Of a stretch of DNA of 64,000 nucleotides, positions 24,845 through 34,464 are shown piece after piece. A program made the translations under genes and the position numbers. Numbering within the stretch: the stretch's first letter is position 1; each line of letters starts with the position of its first letter. The stretch lies in the NCBI GenBank assembly GCA_964389755.1, contig CAYMEW010000023.1:7345-71344 (forward strand). The letters are read 5' to 3'. Under the pieces are notes generated by a model. That model had not been told where the DNA came from and ran no database searches. It saw only the letters and a program-made list of their open reading frames with translations. Source of the DNA: JBBSUQ01 sp964389755. Its GTDB lineage: Bacteria > Bacteroidota > Bacteroidia > Flavobacteriales_D > Crocinitomicaceae.

Positions 24845-27241
24845 TTAAAATTCAAAATTCCATGTGACTCCCGGTATAATGGGGAAAAGCGTTACCTGTT
24901 TTATCGAGATCTTAAAGTCCCCTTTCAGCAGATCACCGTCCGGATCAACGTATAAAAAATAAGGATTTGCACGGTTGTAAACATTGTAGATGCTAAAGGA
25001 CCAGTTGCTCCGGAAGCGTTTTTTAACTTCGATCGTTTCGCCGGTCACCGGATCCGTTTCCTGCCTGGTTGGTTTGTCGTACAGCGTGGCAGAAATGTCG
25101 AGGCGGTGATAAGGCGCCATACGGGTGGAGTTGCGAGGTCCGTACTTAAACAGGATGTTTTGATCCTGCACGTACCAGGAAGACGGAAGCGTGAGCGTGT
25201 TTCCGCTTGCGAAGATGAAAGCCGATCCGAATGTCCAGCGATCACTGAGTTTGTAACTGGCAACCACCGAAAGGTCGTGCCGGCGGTCGTATTTGGCGGG
25301 AAAGGGATTCCCATCGTTGATCTGCTCGAATTTGCGTTCGGTTTTCGACCAGGTATAACCGATCCAGCCCGTGAGCTTACCACTGGTTTTCTTCACGAAG
25401 AGTTCCACGCCATAACTCCAGCCACGTCCGAAGGTGAGCAGGTTGTCGGTGTTGTCACTTACATTGTCAGCAGGTTGTGCACCGTTTTTAAATTCCACCA
25501 GGTTCTTCAGTCCCTTGTAATAAACTTCCACGGAGGATTCATATTTCCCTTTTGCGAAATCGTGAAAATAGCCCACCGCACCCTGCCAGCCCTGTTCCGG
25601 TTTTGCCCGGTCTGTGGCGGGGTACCAAATATCGGTCGGTAAAGATACGGCACTGATGGATGCAAGGTGTACGTACTGGTAATTGAAGGAATACCCGGCT
25701 TTAAAGGAACTTACCGGCGACAATAACCAACGCAGACTCACGCGTGGCTCAAATCCGCCATACGATTTTATCAGGTCACCCCGTCCGTAGGTGATCACCG
25801 AATCGGGATTCGAAATATCGTCTTTCACGAACCGTTTAAAAGGGCCGACGTGCTGGTAGCTGCTGTATCTCAATCCGGCGTTGATACGCAGGTTTTCGTT
25901 TACATCGAACTCATCGAGTATATAGACCGCCGACTCATGGCTGAAAAGTTTCTGGGCATCGCCGGTATCAAAGACCACGTCATCCTGTTTCGCCGACACG
26001 CTGGTCGGTGTAAAGGTATGATAAGTATAGTTGAGGCCGAACTTCACCTTATGCCGTGTTGACGGGAACCACGAAAAATCGACTTTAGCGCCGTAATCGC
26101 GAATGCCGGAAAGCAGTTTGAACTGGAACTCGTCCTGGTCCGATCCGAAACTAAAGCGATAATCGGTGAACGTCAGTGAAGTATTCACGAAAAGTTTGCT
26201 CGAAAAAAGGTGATTCCACCGGAAAGATCCAACCCCGTTTCCCCAGGGCATATCTACCGAAAAATCGTCTTCCCGGTTCGCATAGATGAATTTGTCCTGT
26301 CCGTAATACCCACTCAGGTAAATGCGATCCTTTTCGCCGAGCTTGTAGTTCATTTTCAGGTTCATGTCGTAGAAAAAGTAGGATGTTCCGGAAAAAGGAG
26401 AGGATTTTGGAATAGCCGCTTTCATAATGAGGTCGATGTAGGTACGTCTTGCCGAGACAATGAAAGAACCTTTGTCTTTTTTGAGCGGACCTTCAACAGT
26501 CAGTCGCGAAGAGATCAGCCCGACGCCCCCTTTTACGCGAACCTGTTTGTAATTTCCCTCGTTCATATTGACTTCCAGAACAGACGAAAGCCTTCCTCCG
26601 AAATTGGCGGGCATTCCTCCTTTGATGAGGTTGACACTTTTAACTGCGTCCACATTAAATACCGAAAAGAAACCGAAAAGGTGAGAAGCATTGTAAACCG
26701 TTGCTTCATCCAGTAATACGAGGTTCTGATCCGGCCCACCTCCACGCACGTAAAAACCCTGTCCGCCTTCCGAAGCCGATGACACGCCGGGCAGTAGCTG
26801 GATCGTTTTAATGATATCCACCTCTCCCATAAAAGCAGGTAGTGTTTTGATCTTTTCAACCTGCAGTTCTATCTGTCCCAGTTGTGTGCTCTTTACGTGT
26901 TCCCCGCGGTTCGCGTTTACATCAACCTGGTTGAGTTGCAGGTCCGCTGTTCCCAGTTCCACGTCGATAACCGTGTCCCGGCTTAACTGTACGCGCACAT
27001 ATTGATCGTCATAACCAAGCCCGCTGTATTTAACTTCCCAGTCTCCGGCAGGAATATTGAGCGAATAAAAACCGTAGGTGTTGCTGATCGCGCCCTGCTT
27101 CAGGGAATCGACGAATACTTTTGCCCCGATGACTGTTTCACCGGTACTGCTATCCGTAATATAGCCGCTGATCGTGTATTTTTCCTGGGCAAGTCCGGTT
27201 CGGACAAGTAGCAATAAAAGCAGGAGCAAGCGATAGTTCAT
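24845..27241 (-). CDS. TonB-dependent outer-membrane receptor with CarboxypepD_reg domain
   Basis: A 798-residue receptor. Signal peptide (MNYRLLLLLLLLVRTGLAQE), carboxypeptidase-regulatory-like domain (about residues 23-105: GYITDSSTGETVIGAKV), plug (about 120-225: PGVSSASEGGQGFYVRGGG and LIKGGMPANFGGRLSSVLEV) and a 22-strand-type barrel ending in FEF. It probably imports a substrate with energy from TonB-ExbBD. The short loop pattern and the DUF4249 neighbour mark the clade that differs from polysaccharide-type SusC. The substrate cannot be deduced. Confidence 0.92.
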   Translation of the reverse strand: MNYRLLLLLLLLVRTGLAQEKYTISGYITDSSTGETVIGAKVFVDSLKQGAISNTYGFYSLNIPAGDWEVKYSGLGYDDQYVRVQLSRDTVIDVELGTADLQLNQVDVNANRGEHVKSTQLGQIELQVEKIKTLPAFMGEVDIIKTIQLLPGVSSASEGGQGFYVRGGGPDQNLVLLDEATVYNASHLFGFFSVFNVDAVKSVNLIKGGMPANFGGRLSSVLEVNMNEGNYKQVRVKGGVGLISSRLTVEGPLKKDKGSFIVSARRTYIDLIMKAAIPKSSPFSGTSYFFYDMNLKMNYKLGEKDRIYLSGYYGQDKFIYANREDDFSVDMPWGNGVGSFRWNHLFSSKLFVNTSLTFTDYRFSFGSDQDEFQFKLLSGIRDYGAKVDFSWFPSTRHKVKFGLNYTYHTFTPTSVSAKQDDVVFDTGDAQKLFSHESAVYILDEFDVNENLRINAGLRYSSYQHVGPFKRFVKDDISNPDSVITYGRGDLIKSYGGFEPRVSLRWLLSPVSSFKAGYSFNYQYVHLASISAVSLPTDIWYPATDRAKPEQGWQGAVGYFHDFAKGKYESSVEVYYKGLKNLVEFKNGAQPADNVSDNTDNLLTFGRGWSYGVELFVKKTSGKLTGWIGYTWSKTERKFEQINDGNPFPAKYDRRHDLSVVASYKLSDRWTFGSAFIFASGNTLTLPSSWYVQDQNILFKYGPRNSTRMAPYHRLDISATLYDKPTRQETDPVTGETIEVKKRFRSNWSFSIYNVYNRANPYFLYVDPDGDLLKGDFKISIKQVTLFPIIPGVTWNFEF

Positions 27242-27337
27242 AAGTGCAAAAATAAGAAAAGCGCAGGCAGACTATTCGTGAAGTTATTCCCGGGCATGTT
27301 AATTTTTCACAGGAATTGGAACTTCACCACCGGATGA

Positions 27338-27811
27338 CTAAAGAAAAGGATTCATCTCATCTTCAATGTTTTTGCGCAGGTCCATGAGTCGCCGGGCGTA
27401 GGTTTCGAGTTTTTTGTCTTCGGAACTTGTCGGAATCCACTTGGGTATAGGTGTTGTTTGGCCGGATTCATCCACGGCAGCGAACACGATGATACAATGC
27501 GTGGTCTTTGTGAAGTCGGCTCCGTGCAATTCTTTCGACAGGACGTCCACGGCGATGTGCATCGAACTCGTGCCGGTATAAATGATGCGCGCCTCTACTT
27601 TCACGATGCTTCCGATCTTAATGGGCCGGTAAAAGCGGATTCCACCTACATATACTGTAACGGCGTAAGTCTCCGACCAGTTTGAAGCACAGGCATAAGC
27701 GGCCTGATCGATCCATTTCATGACGACGCCTCCATGCACTTTGCCGCCAAAGTTTACATCCGAAGGTTCGCTGATGAACTGGAATGTAAGCCTGTTGTCT
27801 TTCTGTTCCAT
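27338..27811 (-). CDS. Acyl-CoA thioesterase (hotdog fold)
   Basis: A 157-residue protein of the YciA/BACH acyl-CoA hydrolase group. NFGGKVHGGVVMKWIDQAAYACA holds the hotdog helix and active-site region, and IGSIVKVEARIIYTGTSSMHI the following strands. It hydrolyses acyl-CoA to free acid and CoA in the cytosol; chain-length preference is not visible. Single domain, ordinary length; not in an obvious operon. Confidence 0.88.
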   Translation of the reverse strand: MEQKDNRLTFQFISEPSDVNFGGKVHGGVVMKWIDQAAYACASNWSETYAVTVYVGGIRFYRPIKIGSIVKVEARIIYTGTSSMHIAVDVLSKELHGADFTKTTHCIIVFAAVDESGQTTPIPKWIPTSSEDKKLETYARRLMDLRKNIEDEMNPFL

Positions 27812-27934
27812 ACGCTTTAAAAGTACTAAAAAGGAGTTTGTATTTGGGTTTGAGGATGCAAAAGTGTTTTAAAAGTACACGTAAAAAAAGGCTTCTTCGG
27901 AGTGAAAAAGCCTTTAAAGCGAGTTGTGATCAGG

Positions 27935-28432
27935 TTAAAATGACTGATCGTCGGCGCTGGGTCCGTAGCTACCGGGGATCGGGATCTCAAGCAAACGCAA
28001 ATACACACCAAGTTGTGCGCGGTGATGAATGATCTGGCTCATCGCCATGCGGATCACATCGATCTTCGGGCCTTTGCTGTAAATCGTTTTTCCGCTTCGC
28101 AATGTCCATTCACGTTCGAACAGTTTAGCGCTGTCATCCGTCAGTGATTCGATTCCCAATCGTGCACTTTTTTCGAACAGGGCCATGAGTTCTTCGTGGG
28201 TTTTGACTTCGGGTATGTGATGCGTATTGTTTTCAAAGTCAAGTTCGTCCGTGCGCAGTGTCATTTCAGGCCAGCTCGGGAGGTCGGCGATGTGTACGAC
28301 GAGGTGAGCAAGCTCCATACTTTTAGCGTGCGGCTTCCAGGTCGGTTTGTCCATTGGCACCACACGAAGCATTTTCCGCGTGGTTTCCATTTCTTCCGAA
28401 AACTGTTGCCGGATGTAATCGATCAATTCCAT
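27935..28432 (-). CDS. DinB-family protein
   Basis: A 165-residue four-helix-bundle protein of the DinB/YfiT superfamily. Three histidines in the expected places (LVVHIADL; SQIIHHRAQLGVYLRLL) would form the metal site. DinB-like proteins include thiol-dependent transferases and damage-inducible genes of unknown function. It sits downstream of a WYL regulator and VOC gene on the same strand, 182 bp away, so co-regulation is possible but not shown. Confidence 0.85.
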   Translation of the reverse strand: MELIDYIRQQFSEEMETTRKMLRVVPMDKPTWKPHAKSMELAHLVVHIADLPSWPEMTLRTDELDFENNTHHIPEVKTHEELMALFEKSARLGIESLTDDSAKLFEREWTLRSGKTIYSKGPKIDVIRMAMSQIIHHRAQLGVYLRLLEIPIPGSYGPSADDQSF

Positions 28433-28614
28433 GTGTTTGTTTTTTAAAGTTTAATCCAAAAGTACAGGCGACCAGTGTCAACCCTATGTCAGTAGGTTTT
28501 TCAAAATTTTAAATAATGAGATGAAATAAAGCGATCCCGGTTTGGCGAATCGGGAGGTGAATTCGGTTAAGCATTGTTCCGGAACAGCTTTAGCACAGTG
28601 GTACTGAAGATTGT

Positions 28615-29589
28615 TCAGGCATGGAATAAGTCTGCTTTTAAACGGGCTGCTGTTTCGGACAATAACTCACTGATTCTTTTTTTCAGGGAATCGGGACGTA
28701 CGATCTCTGCACGGTCTCCAAACAGCATGAACCAACGCGCAAAACCCTCCAGTGACGTACACAGGAAATGCATTTCTATGAACTGTTCGGTTTCAGATTC
28801 CGAGACGTAACCCATGTAATATTTCTGCGTGCCGAAATGTTTATAGATGTCTTTTTCAATGCGGATCACGATTTCCTGAGCAGACTTTTTTTCGCGATCC
28901 CGGGAGAATTGCTTCATCAGTGTCTTAAACGGAGGGTGAACGCGCGGAATCATCTCCGGAAGAACCGCCAATTCGGTAATGCGATCCGTGCGAAAATTGC
29001 GATAATCGTTTCGCAACTGGCAAAAAGCTACCAGGTACCAGTGGGTATCTGCCAGGTAAATGCCGACCGGTTCGATTCTCCGGACCTCTGCGCGGTGTCT
29101 CGATATCGCATGGTAAGTCATGCGGATCAAGCGTTTACCCGAGATTGCGCCCAGGATGGGTTGCAGGTGATCCCGTGCGGATGTTTCATCCGCAGCCGGT
29201 AAAAAGCTGCGGGTGAGAATTTGTTCTTCGAGCATATTTAGCGCCGTTTTTTCAGAATGGCGTAAAACGGCTTTCACTTTGAATAACGCAGATTGATATT
29301 GACTGTGCATGCCGCTGTCCGTCAGTTTTCCGATCAGCTTTTCAGCGGCTAAAAATGCACGAGCTTCCGCGGGTGTGAACATAACCGGGGGTAAGCGGTA
29401 TCCTTCCATAAGCGAATACCCGCTTCCGGCTTCACCGATCAGCGGTACACCCGCTTCTTCCAGTGCACGTATGTCCCTGTAAACCGTTCGCAAACTAATA
29501 TCGAAACGATCGGCGATCTCCTGTGCCCGCACAAGTGGTTTCGACTGTAATTGAATTAATATGGCCGTTAAACGGTCTATCCGGTTCAT
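28615..29589 (-). CDS. WYL-domain transcriptional regulator (HTH_11)
   Basis: A 324-residue regulator. The N-terminal helix-turn-helix is RAQEIADRFDISLRTVYRDI (about residues 19-38), followed by EEAGVPLIGEAGSGYSL. The WYL ligand-binding domain (residues about 145-225) contains RRIEPVGIYLADTHWYLVAFC and NFRTDRITEL. WYL proteins sense nucleic acids or small ligands and control DNA-damage, defence or metabolic genes. It lies 44 bp after a VOC gene, likely in the same transcript. No defence system is adjacent. Confidence 0.9.
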   Translation of the reverse strand: MNRIDRLTAILIQLQSKPLVRAQEIADRFDISLRTVYRDIRALEEAGVPLIGEAGSGYSLMEGYRLPPVMFTPAEARAFLAAEKLIGKLTDSGMHSQYQSALFKVKAVLRHSEKTALNMLEEQILTRSFLPAADETSARDHLQPILGAISGKRLIRMTYHAISRHRAEVRRIEPVGIYLADTHWYLVAFCQLRNDYRNFRTDRITELAVLPEMIPRVHPPFKTLMKQFSRDREKKSAQEIVIRIEKDIYKHFGTQKYYMGYVSESETEQFIEMHFLCTSLEGFARWFMLFGDRAEIVRPDSLKKRISELLSETAARLKADLFHA

Positions 29590-29633
29590 AAATGCACGTT
29601 TCTACAAAGTTAAGCCGCTTTTTCTTCGCAGAC

Positions 29634-30008
29634 CTATTCACGTGTGATCCACCAGGTATTTCCCTGCGGATCCTGAAAGCCCGAGCTACGGCCGTAATCC
29701 ATATCCGACGGAGCCTGAAGTTCTTTGGCGCCGGCATCAAGGGCTTTTTGGTGAATGTCATCCACATCGCTCACGAGCAGGAACATGCTGCATGTTGCAC
29801 TTTTCCATTCTTCCGTGGCCTCTGCAAACATAAAAGTCGCTTTCCCAATGGAGAATTCGCCGTGCATAATCACCTGTTGATCGTCGTCCCGGTAAAACAA
29901 AGCGCGTTCCTCCACGGTAAAAGTCTGCTGAACGAATCGATATAATGCCTGCGCGTCCGCAACGATCATATAGGGCATTACGGGCAAATAATAAGCTGGT
30001 TTTGACAT
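29634..30008 (-). CDS. VOC-family (glyoxalase/PhnB-like) protein
   Basis: A 124-residue vicinal-oxygen-chelate fold protein. PYMIVADAQALYRFVQQTF, VMHGEFSIGKATFMFAE, and the C-terminal YGRSSGFQDPQGNTWWITRE match PhnB-like VOC proteins, many of which lack a full metal triad. The activity is unknown. The start at 30008 is preferred to a TTG nine codons upstream. It is transcribed ahead of, and probably with, the WYL regulator. Confidence 0.85.
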   Translation of the reverse strand: MSKPAYYLPVMPYMIVADAQALYRFVQQTFTVEERALFYRDDDQQVIMHGEFSIGKATFMFAEATEEWKSATCSMFLLVSDVDDIHQKALDAGAKELQAPSDMDYGRSSGFQDPQGNTWWITRE

Positions 30009-30111
30009 ATTCTTTTTGCAGAGAAAGTTACGCAAAAATGCCCGTGCTAAACGGGTTAAACGATTAAAAAAGGTTAACTTCGCTCTTTATTTTTTCGAAA
30101 GAACTTCAGTC

Positions 30112-32544
30112 ATGAAAATCTCATATAACTGGCTAAAAGAATACATCCGAACGGACCTGCCGGCAGAAGAAATCGGGCGCATCCTCACCGAAACCGGGCT
30201 CGAGGTAGAAAGCGTGGTTAAAAAGGAAGCCGTTGCAGGCGGACTCGCCGGCGTGGTTGTCGGGGAAGTACTTACCTGCGAGAAACATCCGGATGCCGAT
30301 AAACTCAAAATAACGGAGGTTTCTGTCGGCGGTGAAACGCTGCAGATCGTTTGTGGTGCGCCCAATGTGGCAGCCGGACAAAAAGTGGTTGTGGCAACCG
30401 TCGGAACAACGCTTTACCCGAATCCCGACGAACCGTTTAAGATCAAACGTTCGAAGATACGCGGTGCCGAATCAGCCGGAATGCTTTGTGCCGAAGATGA
30501 GCTCGGACTGGGCGAATCGCATGCGGGAATTCTCGTGCTTCCGGCGGAAACAACGGTAGGAATGCCCGCAGCCGAGTACTTCGGGCTGGAAGCGGATTAT
30601 GAAATTGAGATCGGACTGACTCCGAACCGCGCGGATGCCATGGGACACATCGGGGTAGCTCGCGACCTTGCGGCCTACCTGCGCTATCACAAGAATTCCG
30701 ATGTCAAAATGGAACTTCCGGATGTAAGCGCATTTGAAGTAGCCGATACAAGCCGAACGGTGGACGTGGAAGTAGAAGATGCTCAGAAATGCAAACGCTA
30801 TTGCGGACTTACGATCAGCGGTGTACAGATTGGTCCGTCGCCTGCGTGGCTGCAAAAAAAATTACGCGCCGTTGGTCTGTCGCCCCTGAATAATGTCGTG
30901 GATGTGACCAATTTTGTCATGCGGGAACTGGGAACACCTTTGCACGCTTTTGACCTGGACGTTGTCGGGGATAAAGTATTCGTAAAAACAGCGAAGGATA
31001 ATGCGAAGTTTACCACGCTGGACGGGGTTGAAAGAACGCTAAACGCAGACGACCTGATGATCGCGAATGCGCAGGAAAATATGTGTATTGCCGGTGTGTT
31101 CGGCGGACAAAAGTCCGGGGTTTCTTCGAAAACAAACGGCATTTTTCTCGAGTCTGCTGTGTTTGACGCGGTATCCGTACGTAAAACAGCCCGTTCACAG
31201 GGCTTGAATACCGACGCCAGCTTTCGTTTTGAACGGGGCGTTGACCCGGACTTGACGATGTATGCCCTGAGACGCGCTGCTTTGCTGATCTGCGAAGTTG
31301 CCGGAGGAAAAGTCACAATGAACCCGGTCGATTATTATCCCGAACCGGTAATTCCTCAGCAGGTTCTTTTTTCATTTGAGCGTTGTAACCGCCTGATTGG
31401 AACCGATATCCCGAAAGCCGATGTTATGCGTATTCTTGAATCACTCGATATCCGGCTTGTTTCCGAAAAAGACGGCGTTGCAACATTGGAAGTTCCGCCT
31501 TACCGCGTAGATGTGACCCGCGAGGCAGATGTGGTGGAAGAGGTATTGCGCATTTACGGGTTTAACCAGGTTCCGCTGCCGGAAAAATTAAATGCGTCGC
31601 TGAGTTTTTCGGGAAAACAGGATCCGGAAAAAGTACAACGCACGATCTCCGAACTCCTCGTATCGAATGGTTTCTTTGAAACCCTCAATAATTCGCTGAC
31701 CGCTGCGGCCTATGTCGGCAAACTGGGCGGAAACGTATATTCAGAATCGGAAAACGTGGAGATTCTCAACCCGCTCAGCCAGGAATTGAACGTACTCCGG
31801 CAAACCTTACTCTTTTCTGGTTTACAGGTGATTGCCCACAATCAAAACCGCCAGCATCCCGATCTGAAGATCTTTGAATTCGGAAAAACCTATCGCAAAG
31901 CCGGGAAAGGCTACGCCGAAAATAAACGGCTGCTGATCGCCCTAAGTGGAAAACGGGAAGCCGAAAACTGGAATGCGTCTGCCGGGCAGGTATCGTATTT
32001 TACTTTGAAAGGCGTCGTGGATCTGATTTTCCGGAAACTCGGGCTGGATGGACTTAAGAAAGAAAACTCCCTTTCGGAGTCGATCCTGGAAGACGGCTCG
32101 GCACTTTCAATACTTAAATTCGACATCGGCGAGATCGGATGGATCTCCGGTGAACAAAAAAAATATTTCGGAATCAAACAGGACGTTTTTATCGCAGATC
32201 TTGATTGGGATGCCCTGCTGAGTTGTCTGCAATTTGCAAAAACAAAATACACGGAACTTCCGAAGACCTTTGCCGTTCGCAGGGATTTTTCATTGCTCCT
32301 CGACAAAGACACGCGCTTCTCGGAAATCGAGTCGCTGGCACGTGCACAGGATAAAAAACTCTTAAAGGAAGTCGGTTTGTTTGACGTTTACGAAGGCAAA
32401 AACCTCGAGGCGGGCAAAAAATCGTACGCAGTTTCCTTTACGTTCCAGGACCCGGAGCAGACGCTGACCGATGTCCAGGTCGATCGCATTATGGATAAGA
32501 TACGCCGGGAACTCGAACAGAAACTGCAGGCGCAACTTCGTTGA
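30112..32544 (+). CDS. pheT: Phenylalanine-tRNA ligase beta subunit
   Basis: An 810-residue subunit of PheRS that with PheS charges tRNA-Phe. Domains in order: N-terminal ISYNWLKEYI, EMAP-like tRNA-binding domain (CEKHPDADKLKITEVSVGG, residues about 40-155), B3/B4 editing domain (GLSPLNNVVDVTNFVMRELG), B5 domain, catalytic-like core, and C-terminal FDX-ACB anticodon-binding domain (FAVRRDFSLLLDKD, last 95 residues). ATG at 30112 is the family start. A -7-like box TAACTTCG is seen at 30075. One base separates it from bioD, making an unusual pheT-bioD-bioA unit. Confidence 0.97.
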   Translation: MKISYNWLKEYIRTDLPAEEIGRILTETGLEVESVVKKEAVAGGLAGVVVGEVLTCEKHPDADKLKITEVSVGGETLQIVCGAPNVAAGQKVVVATVGTTLYPNPDEPFKIKRSKIRGAESAGMLCAEDELGLGESHAGILVLPAETTVGMPAAEYFGLEADYEIEIGLTPNRADAMGHIGVARDLAAYLRYHKNSDVKMELPDVSAFEVADTSRTVDVEVEDAQKCKRYCGLTISGVQIGPSPAWLQKKLRAVGLSPLNNVVDVTNFVMRELGTPLHAFDLDVVGDKVFVKTAKDNAKFTTLDGVERTLNADDLMIANAQENMCIAGVFGGQKSGVSSKTNGIFLESAVFDAVSVRKTARSQGLNTDASFRFERGVDPDLTMYALRRAALLICEVAGGKVTMNPVDYYPEPVIPQQVLFSFERCNRLIGTDIPKADVMRILESLDIRLVSEKDGVATLEVPPYRVDVTREADVVEEVLRIYGFNQVPLPEKLNASLSFSGKQDPEKVQRTISELLVSNGFFETLNNSLTAAAYVGKLGGNVYSESENVEILNPLSQELNVLRQTLLFSGLQVIAHNQNRQHPDLKIFEFGKTYRKAGKGYAENKRLLIALSGKREAENWNASAGQVSYFTLKGVVDLIFRKLGLDGLKKENSLSESILEDGSALSILKFDIGEIGWISGEQKKYFGIKQDVFIADLDWDALLSCLQFAKTKYTELPKTFAVRRDFSLLLDKDTRFSEIESLARAQDKKLLKEVGLFDVYEGKNLEAGKKSYAVSFTFQDPEQTLTDVQVDRIMDKIRRELEQKLQAQLR

Positions 32545-32545
32545 T

Positions 32546-33172
32546 ATGACACAGGTAAAACGCTTTTTTATTACGGGGATCGGGACGGATGTCGGAAAAA
32601 CGGTAGCCAGTGCCTGCGTGTCCGAAGCATTACAGGCCGATTACTGGAAACCGGTACAGGCCGGTGATCTCGAAAACAGTGATTCGCTAAAAGTGCAGAG
32701 ACTGGCGCCGGCTGCAAACGTTCTTCCCGAAGCATTCCGCTTAACACAGCCCATGAGCCCCCATGCAGCAGCGGCGCGGGACGGTGTTGAAATAACGGTC
32801 GATCAGTTGCAATTGCCTGTCACGGAAAATAACCTCGTCGTTGAAGGTGCCGGCGGATTGCTCGTGCCCTTCAATGCGCAGGGGAACACCTTCCTCGACC
32901 TGGCGATGCGATGGAAATTACCGGTGATCGTCGTTTCCCGCCATTACCTCGGGAGCATCAATCACACTTTGTTAACCATCGAATTGCTTAAACGCGAAAA
33001 ACTTGAAATTGCCGGGATCATCTTTGTTGGCAATGAAAACCCGGAAACAGAATCGATAATCAGGCAGATCACCGGCGTGGAAATACTACACCGCATTCCC
33101 GAAACAGATTCGGTAGATTCCGCCTTTGTGCGGTCACAGGCTGCCGAATTCCGAAAAAAAATCAATTCATGA
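32546..33172 (+). CDS. bioD: Dethiobiotin synthetase BioD
   Basis: A 208-residue ATP-dependent enzyme that closes the ureido ring of dethiobiotin from 7,8-diaminopelargonate and CO2. P-loop GIGTDVGKT (residues 11-19) and VEGAGGLLVPF (about residue 98) are diagnostic. The stop overlaps the bioA start by 4 bp (ATGA), so the two sequential biotin steps are translationally coupled. bioB and bioF are not in the window. Confidence 0.94.
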   Translation: MTQVKRFFITGIGTDVGKTVASACVSEALQADYWKPVQAGDLENSDSLKVQRLAPAANVLPEAFRLTQPMSPHAAAARDGVEITVDQLQLPVTENNLVVEGAGGLLVPFNAQGNTFLDLAMRWKLPVIVVSRHYLGSINHTLLTIELLKREKLEIAGIIFVGNENPETESIIRQITGVEILHRIPETDSVDSAFVRSQAAEFRKKINS

Positions 33173-34464
33173 ACGATTTATTAGCGCGCGATGCGCAATA
33201 CGTCTGGCATCCTTTTACACAAATGAAAACCGCCGGCAGTCCGCTGGTAATTACCGGCGCATCCGGTTCTTACTACATTGACGATGCCGGAAATAAATAC
33301 CTCGACTGTAATTCCTCCTGGTGGACCAACGTGCACGGCCACGGGGAACCGCGAATCGGGAAGGCAATTGCCGAACAATATCAAAAACTGGATCACATTA
33401 TTTTCGCGGGAGCAACACATCCTGCGGCCATCGAGGTCAGCGAACGCGTGGTAAAACTCCTTCCGGACGCACTCCAAAAAGTATTTTTTTCCGATAACGG
33501 GTCTACTTCTGTGGAAGTCGCTCTGAAAATGGCTTTTCAGTACTGGTACAATAAAGAAACCGTTAAAAAACGGGTACTTGCGCTCGACGGCGCTTATCAC
33601 GGAGACACTTTCGGCGCCATGTCCGTCGGGCAACGCGGTTATTTTAACAAGCCATTCGAACACCTCTTTTTCGAAGTGGACTTTTTGGATTTCCCGACAC
33701 CGGAAAACGAACAGGAGTTACTTTCACAGGCGGAAGTTCTTTTTAAAACCGGAGAATTTGCGGCGCTCATCTTGGAACCGCTGGTACAGGGATCCGCCGG
33801 CATGCGGATGTATTCCGTAAGTTTCCTTGAAGCGCTGAGCAGGCTGGCACGCAATCACGGCGTACTCGTGATCTTCGATGAGGTCATGACCGGCTGGGGA
33901 CGTACCGGGAAACTTTTCGCGATGGATCATTGTACGATCGCTCCGGACATCGTTTGCCTTTCCAAAGGACTTACAGGCGGAATTCTCCCGCTCGGACTTA
34001 CCGTGGCAACCACGGAGGTATTCGATGCTTTTCTGGACGAGGAAAAAACAAAAGCGCTCTTGCACGGACATTCCTTTACGGGAAATGCGATTTCCTGCGC
34101 GGCAGCCTGTGCGAATCTCTCCATTTTTGATGAGAAAGAAACCTTTGAGCGCATTGAGCAGATCTGTAACGCACATGCGGCGTTCCTGGAAAAATTGAAA
34201 ACAGACAAACGCGTAACGAACCTGAGGCAACGCGGTACGATCCTCGCTTTTGAGATCGTGATGAAGGAGCCGGATGGCTATTTTTCACGGCTTTTCGAAT
34301 ACATTCACCGCTTTTTCCTGGATGAAGGGATGTTTATTCGTCCGTTGGGAAATACCTTGTTCCTGAATCCGCCCTACAGTTTTACGTCCGAACAATTACA
34401 ACATGTGTATGCAGCAATCGGGCGCTTACTGGATCGTATCGAAGAGGACTTTAAGCAGGTATAG
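33169..34464 (+). CDS. bioA: Adenosylmethionine--8-amino-7-oxononanoate aminotransferase BioA
   Basis: A 431-residue PLP enzyme that makes 7,8-diaminopelargonate with SAM as amino donor, the substrate of the adjacent BioD. WHPFTQMK at the start, SSWWTNVHGHG (cofactor/SAM pocket), SDNGSTSVEVALKMAFQYW, the Asp of IFDEVMTGWGRTG and the PLP Lys in LSKGLTGG are all present. Its end overlaps the 3' end of the convergent SRPBCC gene by 14 bp. Confidence 0.96.
   Translation: MNDLLARDAQYVWHPFTQMKTAGSPLVITGASGSYYIDDAGNKYLDCNSSWWTNVHGHGEPRIGKAIAEQYQKLDHIIFAGATHPAAIEVSERVVKLLPDALQKVFFSDNGSTSVEVALKMAFQYWYNKETVKKRVLALDGAYHGDTFGAMSVGQRGYFNKPFEHLFFEVDFLDFPTPENEQELLSQAEVLFKTGEFAALILEPLVQGSAGMRMYSVSFLEALSRLARNHGVLVIFDEVMTGWGRTGKLFAMDHCTIAPDIVCLSKGLTGGILPLGLTVATTEVFDAFLDEEKTKALLHGHSFTGNAISCAAACANLSIFDEKETFERIEQICNAHAAFLEKLKTDKRVTNLRQRGTILAFEIVMKEPDGYFSRLFEYIHRFFLDEGMFIRPLGNTLFLNPPYSFTSEQLQHVYAAIGRLLDRIEEDFKQV

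Noticed and set aside
28540..28565. Possible terminator hairpin after the WYL regulator (tcccggtt / aatcggga)
   Set aside because: The stem is short with a G-U pair, and no T run follows on either strand.
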